6,755 nucleotides of DNA, taken from positions 1 through 6,755 of the forward strand of contig JAKFVZ010000591.1 of the NCBI GenBank assembly GCA_021732965.1, read 5' to 3'. Source of the DNA: Reyranella sp. Lineage in GTDB: Bacteria > Pseudomonadota > Alphaproteobacteria > Reyranellales > Reyranellaceae. Shown one piece after another: positions 1 through 6,064 of the stretch. The position numbers and the translations under genes were made by a program. The notes beneath the pieces were generated by a model. The model did not search any database. It had not been told where the DNA came from and saw only the letters and a list, made by a program, of their open reading frames with translations. Each line of letters starts with the position of its first letter. Positions within the stretch are counted from its first letter, which is position 1.

Positions 1-38
1 AGGTTGACCGGGTACTTCGCACCCGCGCCGTCCCACGG
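1..38. repeat. 38-bp exact direct repeat, copy 1 (at window edge)
   Basis: These bases are identical to 524-561. Both copies lie inside rpsA and in the same orientation. Copy 2 is in frame and encodes the linker PWDGAGAKYPVNL between S1 domains 3 and 4. Copy 1 falls where the linker between domains 5 and 6 should be and is shifted by one base (offset 523, not a multiple of three). The repeat may extend to the left of the window. A join through the short shared word CCGTGGG (minus strand) would explain it. Confidence 0.9.
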
Positions 39-1401
39 GGTCGTTGGCAAGCTGCTTGATGCCGAGCGAGATGCGCTCCTTGTCCATGTCGACGTCGAGA
101 ACCTTGACCTTGACCTGGTCGCCCTTCTTGAAGTCGCGGATCGCCTCCTCGCCAGCCTTGTCCCAGCTCAGGTCGCTGAGATGGACCATGCCGTCGATGT
201 CGCCGGGCAGGCCCACGAACAGGCCGAACTCGGTGATGTTGCGGACCTCGCCGTCGATCTCGGTGCCGGCCGGGAACTGCTCGGCGAAGCTCTCCCACGG
301 GTTGGCCATGCACTGCTTGAGGCCGAGCGAGATGCGGCGCTTGGACATGTCGACGTCCAGCACCATCACTTCGACTTCCTGCGAGGTCGACACGATCTTG
401 CCGGGGTGCACGTTCTTCTTGGTCCAGCTCATCTCGGAGACGTGGACCAGACCCTCGACACCCGGCTCCAGCTCGACGAACGCGCCGTAGTCGGTGATGT
501 TGGTGACGCGGCCCTTGAGCTTGAGGTTGACCGGGTACTTCGCACCCGCGCCGTCCCACGGATCGCTCATCAGCTGCTTCATGCCGAGCGAGATACGCTG
601 CGTCTCGGGGTTGAAGCGGACGACCTGCACCTTGACCTGCTGGCCGATGGTGAGGGCTTCCGACGGATGGTTGATGCGCTTCCAGGCGATATCGGTGACG
701 TGCAGCAGGCCGTCGACGCCGCCCAGATCCACGAACGCGCCGTAGTCGGTGATGTTCTTGACGACGCCGTCGAGCACCTGGCCCTCGGACAGGGCGCCCA
801 TCAGGCGCGTACGGTCCTCGGCGCGGGTCTCTTCCATGACGGCGCGGCGCGACACGACGATGTTGCCGCGGCGGCGGTCCATCTTGAGGATCGCGAACTG
901 CTGGGCCTGGCCCATCAGCGGGCCGACGTCGCGCACCGGGCGCACGTCGACCTGGCTGCCGGGCAGGAAGGCCACGGCGCCCGACAGGTCGACCGTGAAG
1001 CCACCCTTCACGCGGCCGAAGATCGTGCCCATGACGCGTTCCTGGTCGGTGAACGCCTTCTCGAGAACGGTCCAGGCCTCTTCGCGGCGAGCCTTGTCGC
1101 GCGACAGGACGGCTTCGCCCTCCTTGTTTTCCATGCGGTCGACGAAGATGTCGACGGTGTCGCCTTCCTTGACCTCGGGGGCCCCGGTGCCGCCGTTGGC
1201 GAACTCACGCAGGGCAACGCGGCCCTCGGACTTCAAGCCGACGTCGATGGTGACGAAATCGTTGGCGATGCGAATGACGCGGCCCTTGACGACCTGTCCT
1301 TCGAAGCTCGTCGAACCGCCCAGCGATTCGTCGAGAAGTGCTGCGAACTCGTCGCTCGACGTGTCGTTCGCGGGTTTACGGAGGGCGCTGCCCTTTGCCA
1401 T
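1..1401 (-). CDS. rpsA: 30S ribosomal protein S1, C-terminal end missing (runs off window)
   Basis: S1 binds mRNA and docks it on the small ribosomal subunit for initiation, especially for leaders with weak Shine-Dalgarno sites. Translation from ATG at 1401 begins MAKGSALRKPANDTSSDEF and shows five successive S1/OB-fold domains, at roughly residues 33-101, 119-187, 204-274, 291-361 and 378-448. Repeats 3 to 5 carry the hallmarks ITDYGAFV or ITEFGLFV, followed by G(L/M)(L/V)HV(S/T) or HLSD and RISLG(L/I/M)KQ. Bacterial S1 usually has six domains; the sixth and the C-terminal tail lie beyond position 1. The start is supported by GGAGAG at 1413-1408, six bases upstream. The gene is co-directional with cmk and aroA, the usual alphaproteobacterial order. 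Oddity: from about residue 455 (positions 39-1) the frame reads DPVGRRGCEVPGQ, not a recognisable S1 linker, because a copied segment is out of register there (see the repeat entries). Confidence 0.95.
   Translation of the reverse strand, partial: MAKGSALRKPANDTSSDEFAALLDESLGGSTSFEGQVVKGRVIRIANDFVTIDVGLKSEGRVALREFANGGTGAPEVKEGDTVDIFVDRMENKEGEAVLSRDKARREEAWTVLEKAFTDQERVMGTIFGRVKGGFTVDLSGAVAFLPGSQVDVRPVRDVGPLMGQAQQFAILKMDRRRGNIVVSRRAVMEETRAEDRTRLMGALSEGQVLDGVVKNITDYGAFVDLGGVDGLLHVTDIAWKRINHPSEALTIGQQVKVQVVRFNPETQRISLGMKQLMSDPWDGAGAKYPVNLKLKGRVTNITDYGAFVELEPGVEGLVHVSEMSWTKKNVHPGKIVSTSQEVEVMVLDVDMSKRRISLGLKQCMANPWESFAEQFPAGTEIDGEVRNITEFGLFVGLPGDIDGMVHLSDLSWDKAGEEAIRDFKKGDQVKVKVLDVDMDKERISLGIKQLANDPVGRRGCEVPGQP
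524..561. repeat. 38-bp exact direct repeat, copy 2 (inside rpsA, in frame)
   Basis: Identical to 1-38. Here it encodes, on the minus strand and in the rpsA frame, the end of S1 domain 3 and the start of domain 4 (about residues 281-293). S1 domains are similar in protein sequence, but the other domain boundaries in this gene (for example around 297) differ at the DNA level. A 38-base exact match is therefore more than domain homology would give. Confidence 0.9.
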
Positions 1402-1548
1402 GTAGAACTCTCCATCATCGATCCCGGGACACCTGCCCCGTCGGCCAACCGGTTAAGTCCGGCGGATCCACTGCCTTGAAACACCGACGCAGGGACGACA
1501 CGTCCCGGCGCAATCGCCGCTGGAAGTCTTCGATCCGCCGGCGGCGAC
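1402..1548 (-). other. rpsA leader / cmk-rpsA intergenic region
   Basis: This 147-base gap lies between the cmk stop and the rpsA start. It holds the rpsA ribosome binding site GGAGAG (1413-1408) and a GC palindrome CCGCCGGCGG (1535-1544) just past the cmk stop. There is no T-run, so read-through from cmk into rpsA is possible. rpsA leaders are often structured and bound by S1 itself for autoregulation, but I see no specific element here that proves it, and no convincing promoter. Confidence 0.5.
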
Positions 1549-2181
1549 TTACGGCCCGGAAGATCGAAAGCCCTTGCGCTCGATGAACGCCAAAGCGGCG
1601 GCGAAGGCCGCATCGGCATCCATGTCGCTGGTATCGAGGTGGTAAGCATCGGGTGCGGCTTTGAGTGGTGCTGCCGCCCGTTCGCTGTCGCGACGGTCCC
1701 GCTCCGCCATCTCGGCAAGAACGCGCGGCTTTATAGTGTCCACCCCCTTGGCGCGCAACTCCCGGTACCGCCGTTCCGCCCGCGCTTCGGCGCTGGCCGT
1801 CACGAACAGCTTTATCGGAGCCCCCGGGCAGATCACGGTGCCCACGTCGCGTCCGTCGAGCACGGCCCCGGAGGCCTGACTCGCGAATTTCTTCTGGAAA
1901 TCCAACAGCTTGGCCCGAACCTCCGGCAGCGCCGCGACCTTCGAGGCAGCCTGGCCCGCCACGTCGGTGCGCAGCTCGGGATTGGAGAGGTCAGCCGGCT
2001 CCAGCCCGGCTGCAACCTCATCCGGCGGCCGCCCGGTCTTTTCCGCCTTCAGCCCGACCGCGCGGTAAAGCAGGCCGGTATCGAGATGGGGCAGGCCGAA
2101 ATGAGCCGCCAGGCGCCGCGCCAGCGTGCCCTTGCCGGCGGCGGAGGGCCCGTCGATCGCTATGACGGGGGCCTTCGTCAC
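1549..2181 (-). CDS. cmk: cytidylate (CMP/dCMP) kinase
   Basis: It transfers phosphate from ATP to CMP or dCMP in pyrimidine nucleotide metabolism in the cytoplasm. The 210-residue length is normal for the bacterial short-form enzyme. Visible motifs are the Walker A P-loop IDGPSAAGKGTLARRLA (about 9-25), the CMP-binding segment LDTGLLYRA (33-41), VLDGRDVGTVICP (107-119) and the lid-region RDRRDSERAAAPLKAAPDA (161-179), followed by LDTSDMD. The start is GTG at 2181. The GTG overlaps the aroA stop TGA by four bases (GTGA), and a GAGG motif sits at 2189-2186 inside the end of aroA. Translation is therefore probably coupled to aroA. The stop is TAA. rpsA follows after 147 bases in the same direction, the common proteobacterial cmk-rpsA pairing. 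Nothing suggests damage to the gene. Confidence 0.96.
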   Translation of the reverse strand: MTKAPVIAIDGPSAAGKGTLARRLAAHFGLPHLDTGLLYRAVGLKAEKTGRPPDEVAAGLEPADLSNPELRTDVAGQAASKVAALPEVRAKLLDFQKKFASQASGAVLDGRDVGTVICPGAPIKLFVTASAEARAERRYRELRAKGVDTIKPRVLAEMAERDRRDSERAAAPLKAAPDAYHLDTSDMDADAAFAAALAFIERKGFRSSGP

Positions 2182-3533
2182 GCCGCCTCGATCCGGGCCC
2201 CGAGGGCGCCCATCAGGCGGGCGAAGCCGGGGAAGCTGGTGTCGATCGGCGAGCCGTCGTCGACCGCCACGCCCTCGCGCGAGGCCAGCCCCAGCACGAG
2301 GAACGCCATGGCGATGCGATGATCGAGATGGGTGACGACCGTCCCGCCGCCCGCCGGCGCCGCGCCGGTACCGTGCACGAACAGCGTGTCGGCGCCCATC
2401 TCGTGGCGGACGCCGTTGACCGTCAGCCCGGCCGAGACGCTGGCCAGCCGGTCGCTTTCCTTGGCCCGCAGCTCAGCGAGGCCCAGCATCCGCGTGGTGC
2501 CGCGGGCGCAGGCGGCCGCGACGGCCAGGATGGGATACTCGTCGATCATCGAGGGCGCGCGCTCCGGCGGCACCTCGACGCCGATCAGCTCGCCGCCCCT
2601 GACGCGCAGGTCGGCCACCGGCTCGCCGCCGACCTCGCGGCGATTCTCCTCGGTGATGTCGGCGCCCATCTCGCGCAGCGTCTCGTAGAGGCCGGCGCGC
2701 AGCGGGTTCAGGCCGACATTCTCGACCGTCACGTCGCTGCCCGGCCGGATCGCCGCCGCCACGACCGCGAAGGCCGCCGACGAGGGATCGCCCGGCACGA
2801 CGATGTCGCGCGCCTTGAGTTCGGGCCAGCCGACCACGGTGATGCGCTTGCCGCCGCCCTCGGCCGGACCGACACGCACCTCGGCGCCGAAATGGCGCAG
2901 CATGCGCTCGGTATGATCGCGCGTGGCCTCGGGCTCGATCACGGTGGTCTCGCCGGTGGTGTTCAGGCCCGCCAGCAGGATGGCGCTCTTTACCTGGGCC
3001 GAGGCCACTGGGAGGCGGTATTCGATCGGCACCATCTCGTCGGTGCCGACGATGGCGAGCGGCATGCGGCCGCCCTCGCGCGCCTCGAAGCGGGCGCCCA
3101 TCTGCGACAGCGGCACGATGACCCGCTGCATCGGGCGGCGGCGCAGCGAGGCGTCGCCGGTCATGAAGCTGGTGAAGCGGTGGCTGGCCAGGATACCTGA
3201 CAGCAAGCGGGCCGAGGTGCCGGAATTGCCGAGGTCGAGCACATTGTCGGGCTCGCGCGCGCCGCCGACGCCAAATCCGCGCACGCGCCATGCACCGCCG
3301 CCTTCATGGTCGACCTGCGCGCCCATCGCCCGCAGCGCGGCGGCGGTTGCGAGCACGTCCTCGCCCTCCAGCAGGCCGGTGATCTTCGTTTCGCCCAGCG
3401 CAAGCGCGCCGAACATCAGGGAACGATGGGAGACCGACTTGTCGCCGGGCGCCCGGACGCGTCCCTGCAACCGGTCCACGGGACGGGCGATCAGCTTGGC
3501 CGGAGCGGCGTGAGCGGACAGGGCGGACTCCAC
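2178..3533 (-). CDS. aroA: 3-phosphoshikimate 1-carboxyvinyltransferase (EPSP synthase), class II-like
   Basis: It joins shikimate-3-phosphate and phosphoenolpyruvate to give EPSP, the sixth step of the shikimate pathway to chorismate. From GTG at 3533 the protein has 451 residues, the usual length. Motifs in order: APGDKSVSHRSLM (28-40), LGNSGTSARLL (101-111), RRRPMQRVIVPLSQMG (131-146), ASAQVKSAILLAGLN (177-191), TRDHTERMLRHFGA (204-217), SMIDEYPILAVAAA (328-341, with D331 matching the catalytic Asp), LRAKESDRL (355-363) and HLDHRIAM (402-409). The RPMxRV and RDHTExML forms resemble class II enzymes such as CP4. The position of CP4 Ala100 appears to be Gly105 here. The start is uncertain: GTG at 3560 or 3584 would add 9 or 17 residues, and none of the three has a clear ribosome binding site. 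I prefer 3533 because homologues start shortly before the DKS motif. Its end overlaps cmk. Confidence 0.95.
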   Translation of the reverse strand: MESALSAHAAPAKLIARPVDRLQGRVRAPGDKSVSHRSLMFGALALGETKITGLLEGEDVLATAAALRAMGAQVDHEGGGAWRVRGFGVGGAREPDNVLDLGNSGTSARLLSGILASHRFTSFMTGDASLRRRPMQRVIVPLSQMGARFEAREGGRMPLAIVGTDEMVPIEYRLPVASAQVKSAILLAGLNTTGETTVIEPEATRDHTERMLRHFGAEVRVGPAEGGGKRITVVGWPELKARDIVVPGDPSSAAFAVVAAAIRPGSDVTVENVGLNPLRAGLYETLREMGADITEENRREVGGEPVADLRVRGGELIGVEVPPERAPSMIDEYPILAVAAACARGTTRMLGLAELRAKESDRLASVSAGLTVNGVRHEMGADTLFVHGTGAAPAGGGTVVTHLDHRIAMAFLVLGLASREGVAVDDGSPIDTSFPGFARLMGALGARIEAA

Positions 3534-3598
3534 GGCAGAAGGTCGGACGGAAGGCCGCACGGCGGCGCGGCGCCGTCCTAGCACGCCGGAATTTGGTT

Positions 3599-3627
3599 TT
3601 GACAGGGTGAAAGACGCGTGACATACG
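3599..3627 (+). promoter_or_regulatory. Possible sigma70 promoter for the FYDLN gene
   Basis: TTGACA at 3599-3604 is a perfect -35 box. Seventeen bases later, CATACG at 3622-3627 is a weak -10 box (3 of 6). Transcription would begin near 3634, leaving a leader of about 45 bases before the GTG at 3681. It lies in the 147-base gap between the divergent aroA and FYDLN genes. I found no equally good promoter for aroA on the other strand. Confidence 0.4.
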
Positions 3628-3668
3628 CCCTCCCTCGCGGCCCGTTCGGCCGATTCCAGCTTATTTGC

Positions 3669-3674
3669 AGGAGA
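3669..3674 (+). promoter_or_regulatory. Ribosome binding site deciding the FYDLN gene start
   Basis: AGGAGA lies six bases before GTG 3681. It favours this start over an upstream in-frame start at 3618, as does the family N-terminus (GTKRTC close to residue 7). Confidence 0.8.
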
Positions 3675-3680
3675 TTCAGC

Positions 3681-4037
3681 GTGGTCAAAGCAAGCTGGGG
3701 CACCAAACGCACCTGCCAGAGCTGCGCAGCGCGCTTCTACGACCTGAACAAGAGCCCGATCAAATGCCCGAAGTGCGGGCGTGAGCACGATCGCGAGGAC
3801 TTCGTGAAGGTTCGCCGGGGTCGCGGCGCCGCCGCGGCGACGGCAGCAGCGGCAGCCGCCGCGGCAGCGGCAGCGGCCAAGGCCGCGGCCGCCAAGAAGA
3901 AGGTCGACGATCTGGACGGCGACGACCTGCCCGATGCGGACGGCGACGACGCGCTGACGGCGGACGACCTGGACGATGACGAGGACGATATCGAGGTTGA
4001 GGTCGAAGTCGACGACAAGGGAGAGGGCGACCGCTAG
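3681..4037 (+). CDS. TIGR02300 / FYDLN_acid family protein, small zinc-ribbon with acidic tail
   Basis: A 118-residue protein of unknown function. The N-terminal part holds a probable zinc ribbon: GTKRTCQSCAARFYDLNK (7-24) with C12-x2-C15, then C29-x2-C32 in IKCPKCG. The FYDLN motif names the family, which is known mainly from Alphaproteobacteria. Residues 49-71 form a nearly pure alanine run with two lysines, encoded by GCN-rich low-complexity DNA. Residues 75-113 are a strongly acidic tail of Asp and Glu. The tail and alanine linker are variable features in this family, so I read them as a flexible extension. The start is GTG 3681, chosen from AGGAGA at 3669-3674 and family alignment. The gene is divergent from aroA and lies 56 bases before tRNA-Ala on the same strand. 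A role in nucleic-acid or protein binding is only a guess from the zinc ribbon. Confidence 0.92.
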   Translation: MVKASWGTKRTCQSCAARFYDLNKSPIKCPKCGREHDREDFVKVRRGRGAAAATAAAAAAAAAAAAKAAAAKKKVDDLDGDDLPDADGDDALTADDLDDDEDDIEVEVEVDDKGEGDR

Positions 4038-4043
4038 AGGCAG

Positions 4044-4072
4044 TTGCAAGCGCGCGAGGCATTAACTATACC
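4044..4072 (+). promoter_or_regulatory. Probable sigma70 promoter of tRNA-Ala
   Basis: TTGCAA at 4044-4049 and TATACC at 4067-4072 are separated by the ideal 17 bases (4 of 6 matches in each box). Initiation near 4079 would leave a leader of about 15 bases before the mature tRNA 5' end at 4094, which RNase P would remove. The site lies wholly in the short gap after the FYDLN stop codon. Confidence 0.55.
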
Positions 4073-4093
4073 TCCCGCCTTCCCAAGGATTTC

Positions 4094-4169
<76 letters not shown>

Positions 4170-4177
4170 ATAAGAAC

Positions 4178-4215
4178 AAGGGGTTAGCTCGCAAGGGCTG
4201 ACCCCTTCGTTTTTT
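4178..4215 (+). terminator. Rho-independent terminator after tRNA-Ala
   Basis: An 11-bp stem pairs AAGGGGTTAGC (4178-4188) with GCTGACCCCTT (4197-4207), with a single G-U pair and an 8-base loop. Two bases later comes a run of six T (4210-4215). It should end transcripts from the tRNA promoter and upstream. It finishes only 27 bases before the kinase start codon. Confidence 0.9.
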
Positions 4216-4216
4216 C

Positions 4217-4237
4217 CGGGGAAGCACGGGGGAAGCA
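4217..4237 (+). repeat. Short tandem near-repeat in the kinase leader, with a possible ribosome binding site
   Basis: CGGGGAAGCA (4217-4226) is followed directly by CGGGGGAAGCA (4227-4237), differing by one extra G. The G-rich, purine part of the second unit lies at a suitable distance before ATG 4243 to act as a weak ribosome binding site. It could equally be an attachment-site remnant or a protein-binding site; the sequence alone does not decide. Confidence 0.4.
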
Positions 4238-4242
4238 GCAGC

Positions 4243-5193
4243 ATGATGCCGATTGCGGAGCCGAAGTTCAGGCAGCTGCCGAGCGAAGTTGTGAACCTGA
4301 ACGACTGGGAGCCAGATAATGAATTCCCGATCAGTCCGATGGGCCAGAAGCCCAAGCGGATACTCATTTGCCCATCGCCTGCCCCCCATCGCTTCCTGAT
4401 CGGCGGCCACCGATACCTCTTCAAGGAGCCAGAAGGCCGTAGCCTTTTGCAGATTTGGTCGGAGGTCCTCGCTTACGAGTTCGGTCGCAGTGTGGGCGTG
4501 CCCGTACCGCCAGCCTTTCTCGCCACGGGACCGCGCAACGGCAGCCCAGGCGTGTTGATTGAGTTCTTTTATGGCTACGTCGACCGCCCTCCGACGAGGC
4601 TGATCCATGGCATCGAGCGCCTTCAGGCCTACCGCTTCTCAATCAATCACAAGCGAGGAAGCTTGAAGGACAATGTCGAAGTGTGCCGCTTCCAGAAAGC
4701 TCACGATTCACGTTTCTGGTGGGCACAGACGCTGAGCTTCGACGCAATGATCGGCAATACCGACAGACACTCTGAAAACTGGGGTTTTTTGGCCGTGCCG
4801 GGGGAAAACAACTTGGTCACCTACTCTATGGCTCCCGCGTACGACAACGGGACTAGCTTCGGATACCTCCTCCCCGAGTCGAAATTGCCGGCATACACCG
4901 AGCCAGAGGGCGTGCAGGCCTACCTTGCTGGCGGCAAGCATCACTGTGGTTGGGTGTCCGGGGACAGTTCCACTGCCCAACATATCAACCTGTGCCGACT
5001 GTTCGCGGAACGAGTCAGAGGAGTCGCGGGCACCATGAAGCGCGTCGCAAACATCCACAATGAGGAGGTCAATGACTTGGTTTCGTGGTGTCGAACCTTC
5101 GACTATTCGGTACCATTCACCGAGCAGCGCGCTCAGTTCGTAGCGGCCCAACTTCGGGCAAGGAGAGATGCGCTCTTGGCGGCGCTCCCGTAG
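4243..5193 (+). CDS. HipA-family serine/threonine kinase (compact, putative toxin)
   Basis: A 316-residue HipA-like kinase. Members studied so far phosphorylate targets such as aminoacyl-tRNA synthetases and stop growth; the target here is unknown. Seen: the ATP-anchoring Lys in YLFKEPEG (K61), the partner Glu in WSEVLAYEFGRSVGVPVPP (E74), a hinge-like GVLIEFF (103-109), the catalytic loop FDAMIGNTDRHSENWGF (166-182, D174 and N179), and the metal-binding segment PAYDNGTSFG (198-207, D201). It is much shorter than E. coli HipA (about 440) and lacks that protein's N-subdomain 1. The SxSG autophosphorylation loop is not recognisable; the matching place may be PSPAPHRFLIGG (45-55). The next gene appears to supply the missing subdomain. 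Start ATG 4243 or the adjacent ATG 4246. No promoter fits between the tRNA terminator and the start. Its composition is less GC-rich than the aroA-rpsA genes, which suggests acquisition. Confidence 0.85.
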   Translation: MMPIAEPKFRQLPSEVVNLNDWEPDNEFPISPMGQKPKRILICPSPAPHRFLIGGHRYLFKEPEGRSLLQIWSEVLAYEFGRSVGVPVPPAFLATGPRNGSPGVLIEFFYGYVDRPPTRLIHGIERLQAYRFSINHKRGSLKDNVEVCRFQKAHDSRFWWAQTLSFDAMIGNTDRHSENWGFLAVPGENNLVTYSMAPAYDNGTSFGYLLPESKLPAYTEPEGVQAYLAGGKHHCGWVSGDSSTAQHINLCRLFAERVRGVAGTMKRVANIHNEEVNDLVSWCRTFDYSVPFTEQRAQFVAAQLRARRDALLAALP

Positions 5194-5197
5194 GAGA
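5192..5197 (+). promoter_or_regulatory. Ribosome binding site overlapping the kinase stop codon
   Basis: AGGAGA begins at the second base of the kinase TAG stop (5191-5193) and ends five bases before ATG 5203. The two genes are therefore tightly linked and translation of the second is probably coupled to the first. Confidence 0.8.
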
Positions 5198-5202
5198 CTG
5201 AG

Positions 5203-5955
5203 ATGGATGCATGGGTCGAGGCACCTCCTACCCCCCTGGAGCTTACGCTTAGCTGGCGAGCTCCGGAGGAAGTCGAGGACCGCACTCGTTGGGCGGTCGG
5301 CCTTCTATCTGCCCATACGCCAGTGCCCACCTTCCGATATTTCCAAGGCGACGAGTTTCGACATCTCAATCTGAAGCGCGATCATGCTGAGTTGGAGAAA
5401 CTTGGATATCGTGGCTACCCCGCCTTTGGATCGCCGCGCGACAAGGGGCCAGAGTTCTCCGAAGATGTGATGGCTGCGTTCCTGCGCCGTCTGCCACCAT
5501 CAACACGTTCTGACTTCCCGAGCTATCTTGAGCTGTTTCGTTATCGGGGCGCGACGTTGCCGCCTATGACGTTGCTGGCACTAACTGCGGCTCGATTGCC
5601 CAGCGACGGCTTCGCCTTGATCGATCGCCTCGATCCAAATGCGGTTGCCTGCGATATCGTCGTGGAGATTGCCGGCTATCGACATCAGACGTCAAACAAC
5701 ACAGCAGTCATCGAAGGAGCGAAACTGGAACTGGTGCCGGAGCCCGAAAATCCCCGCGACCCGAATGCGGTGAGAATGATGACTGGTGAAACCACGGTTG
5801 GATACGTAAATCGCCTGCAAGCTGAAACGGTGCTGACGTGGCTTGCAACGCGGTCTCTAACTTGTTGGCTAATCCGCAAGAATGGGCGGAGCCACTCACC
5901 AACCGCATATGCTCTCCTCCGTATGCGGCCTCTGGAAAGTTCGCTCGCCGCGTAG
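5203..5955 (+). CDS. HipS-like / HIRAN domain protein (putative partner or antitoxin of the kinase)
   Basis: A 250-residue protein with two parts. Residues about 43-143 resemble N-subdomain 1 of HipA, the module that stands alone as HipS in HipBST systems. The stretch EDVMAAFLRRLPPSTRSDF, then LTAARLPSDGFALID, matches the HipA pattern DAVFNFFDNLLP...LLSEIGRDSVGAVTLI in order and spacing. Residues about 150-242 form a HIRAN domain: VVEIAGYRHQ, then KLELVPEPENPRDPNAVRMM, then TVGYVNRLQAETV. HIRAN domains in eukaryotic HLTF and Rad5 bind DNA ends. It follows the kinase after nine bases. Inferred role: it binds and restrains the kinase through the HipS-like part, and may sense or hold DNA through HIRAN. 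Hip kinase families paired with or fused to HipS-HIRAN proteins have been described by comparative genomics, from memory. No helix-turn-helix is visible, so transcriptional autoregulation of the HipB type is not supported. Confidence 0.82.
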   Translation: MDAWVEAPPTPLELTLSWRAPEEVEDRTRWAVGLLSAHTPVPTFRYFQGDEFRHLNLKRDHAELEKLGYRGYPAFGSPRDKGPEFSEDVMAAFLRRLPPSTRSDFPSYLELFRYRGATLPPMTLLALTAARLPSDGFALIDRLDPNAVACDIVVEIAGYRHQTSNNTAVIEGAKLELVPEPENPRDPNAVRMMTGETTVGYVNRLQAETVLTWLATRSLTCWLIRKNGRSHSPTAYALLRMRPLESSLAA

Positions 5956-6064
5956 TACGATGGGCGTCGCGATGTGCTGAAAGTTCACAGCCCCGGCGAC
6001 GTGGCAGCAAGTCGTTGACTTCTCACAGGCTCTGAGCAGCGGCGGTGGATGAAGGCGGGAGGGG

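Noticed and set aside
4..1479. A 491-codon open frame on the plus strand, antisense to rpsA
   Set aside because: It mirrors rpsA codons on the opposite strand in GC-rich DNA. The protein has no recognisable fold, and rpsA is certain.
1535..1544. CCGCCGGCGG palindrome after cmk as a terminator or attenuator
   Set aside because: It leaves no loop for a stable hairpin and no U-tract follows. Such palindromes are common in GC-rich DNA.
3618..3680. Earlier start of the FYDLN gene at 3618
   Set aside because: It lacks a ribosome binding site and overlaps the likely promoter. GTG 3681 has AGGAGA at the right distance and fits the family N-terminus.
3820..3900. GCN-rich run as a DNA repeat array
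   Set aside because: It is the coding sequence of the alanine tract of the FYDLN protein with mixed Ala codons, not a regular repeat.
3534..4049. N-terminal extension of aroA to an ATG at 4049
   Set aside because: The extra 172 residues run antisense through the whole FYDLN gene and its promoter and have no EPSP synthase homology.
6009..6021. Small hairpin AAGTC-GTT-GACTT between the convergent genes as a terminator
   Set aside because: The stem is only 5 bp, AT-containing, and no T-run follows on either strand.
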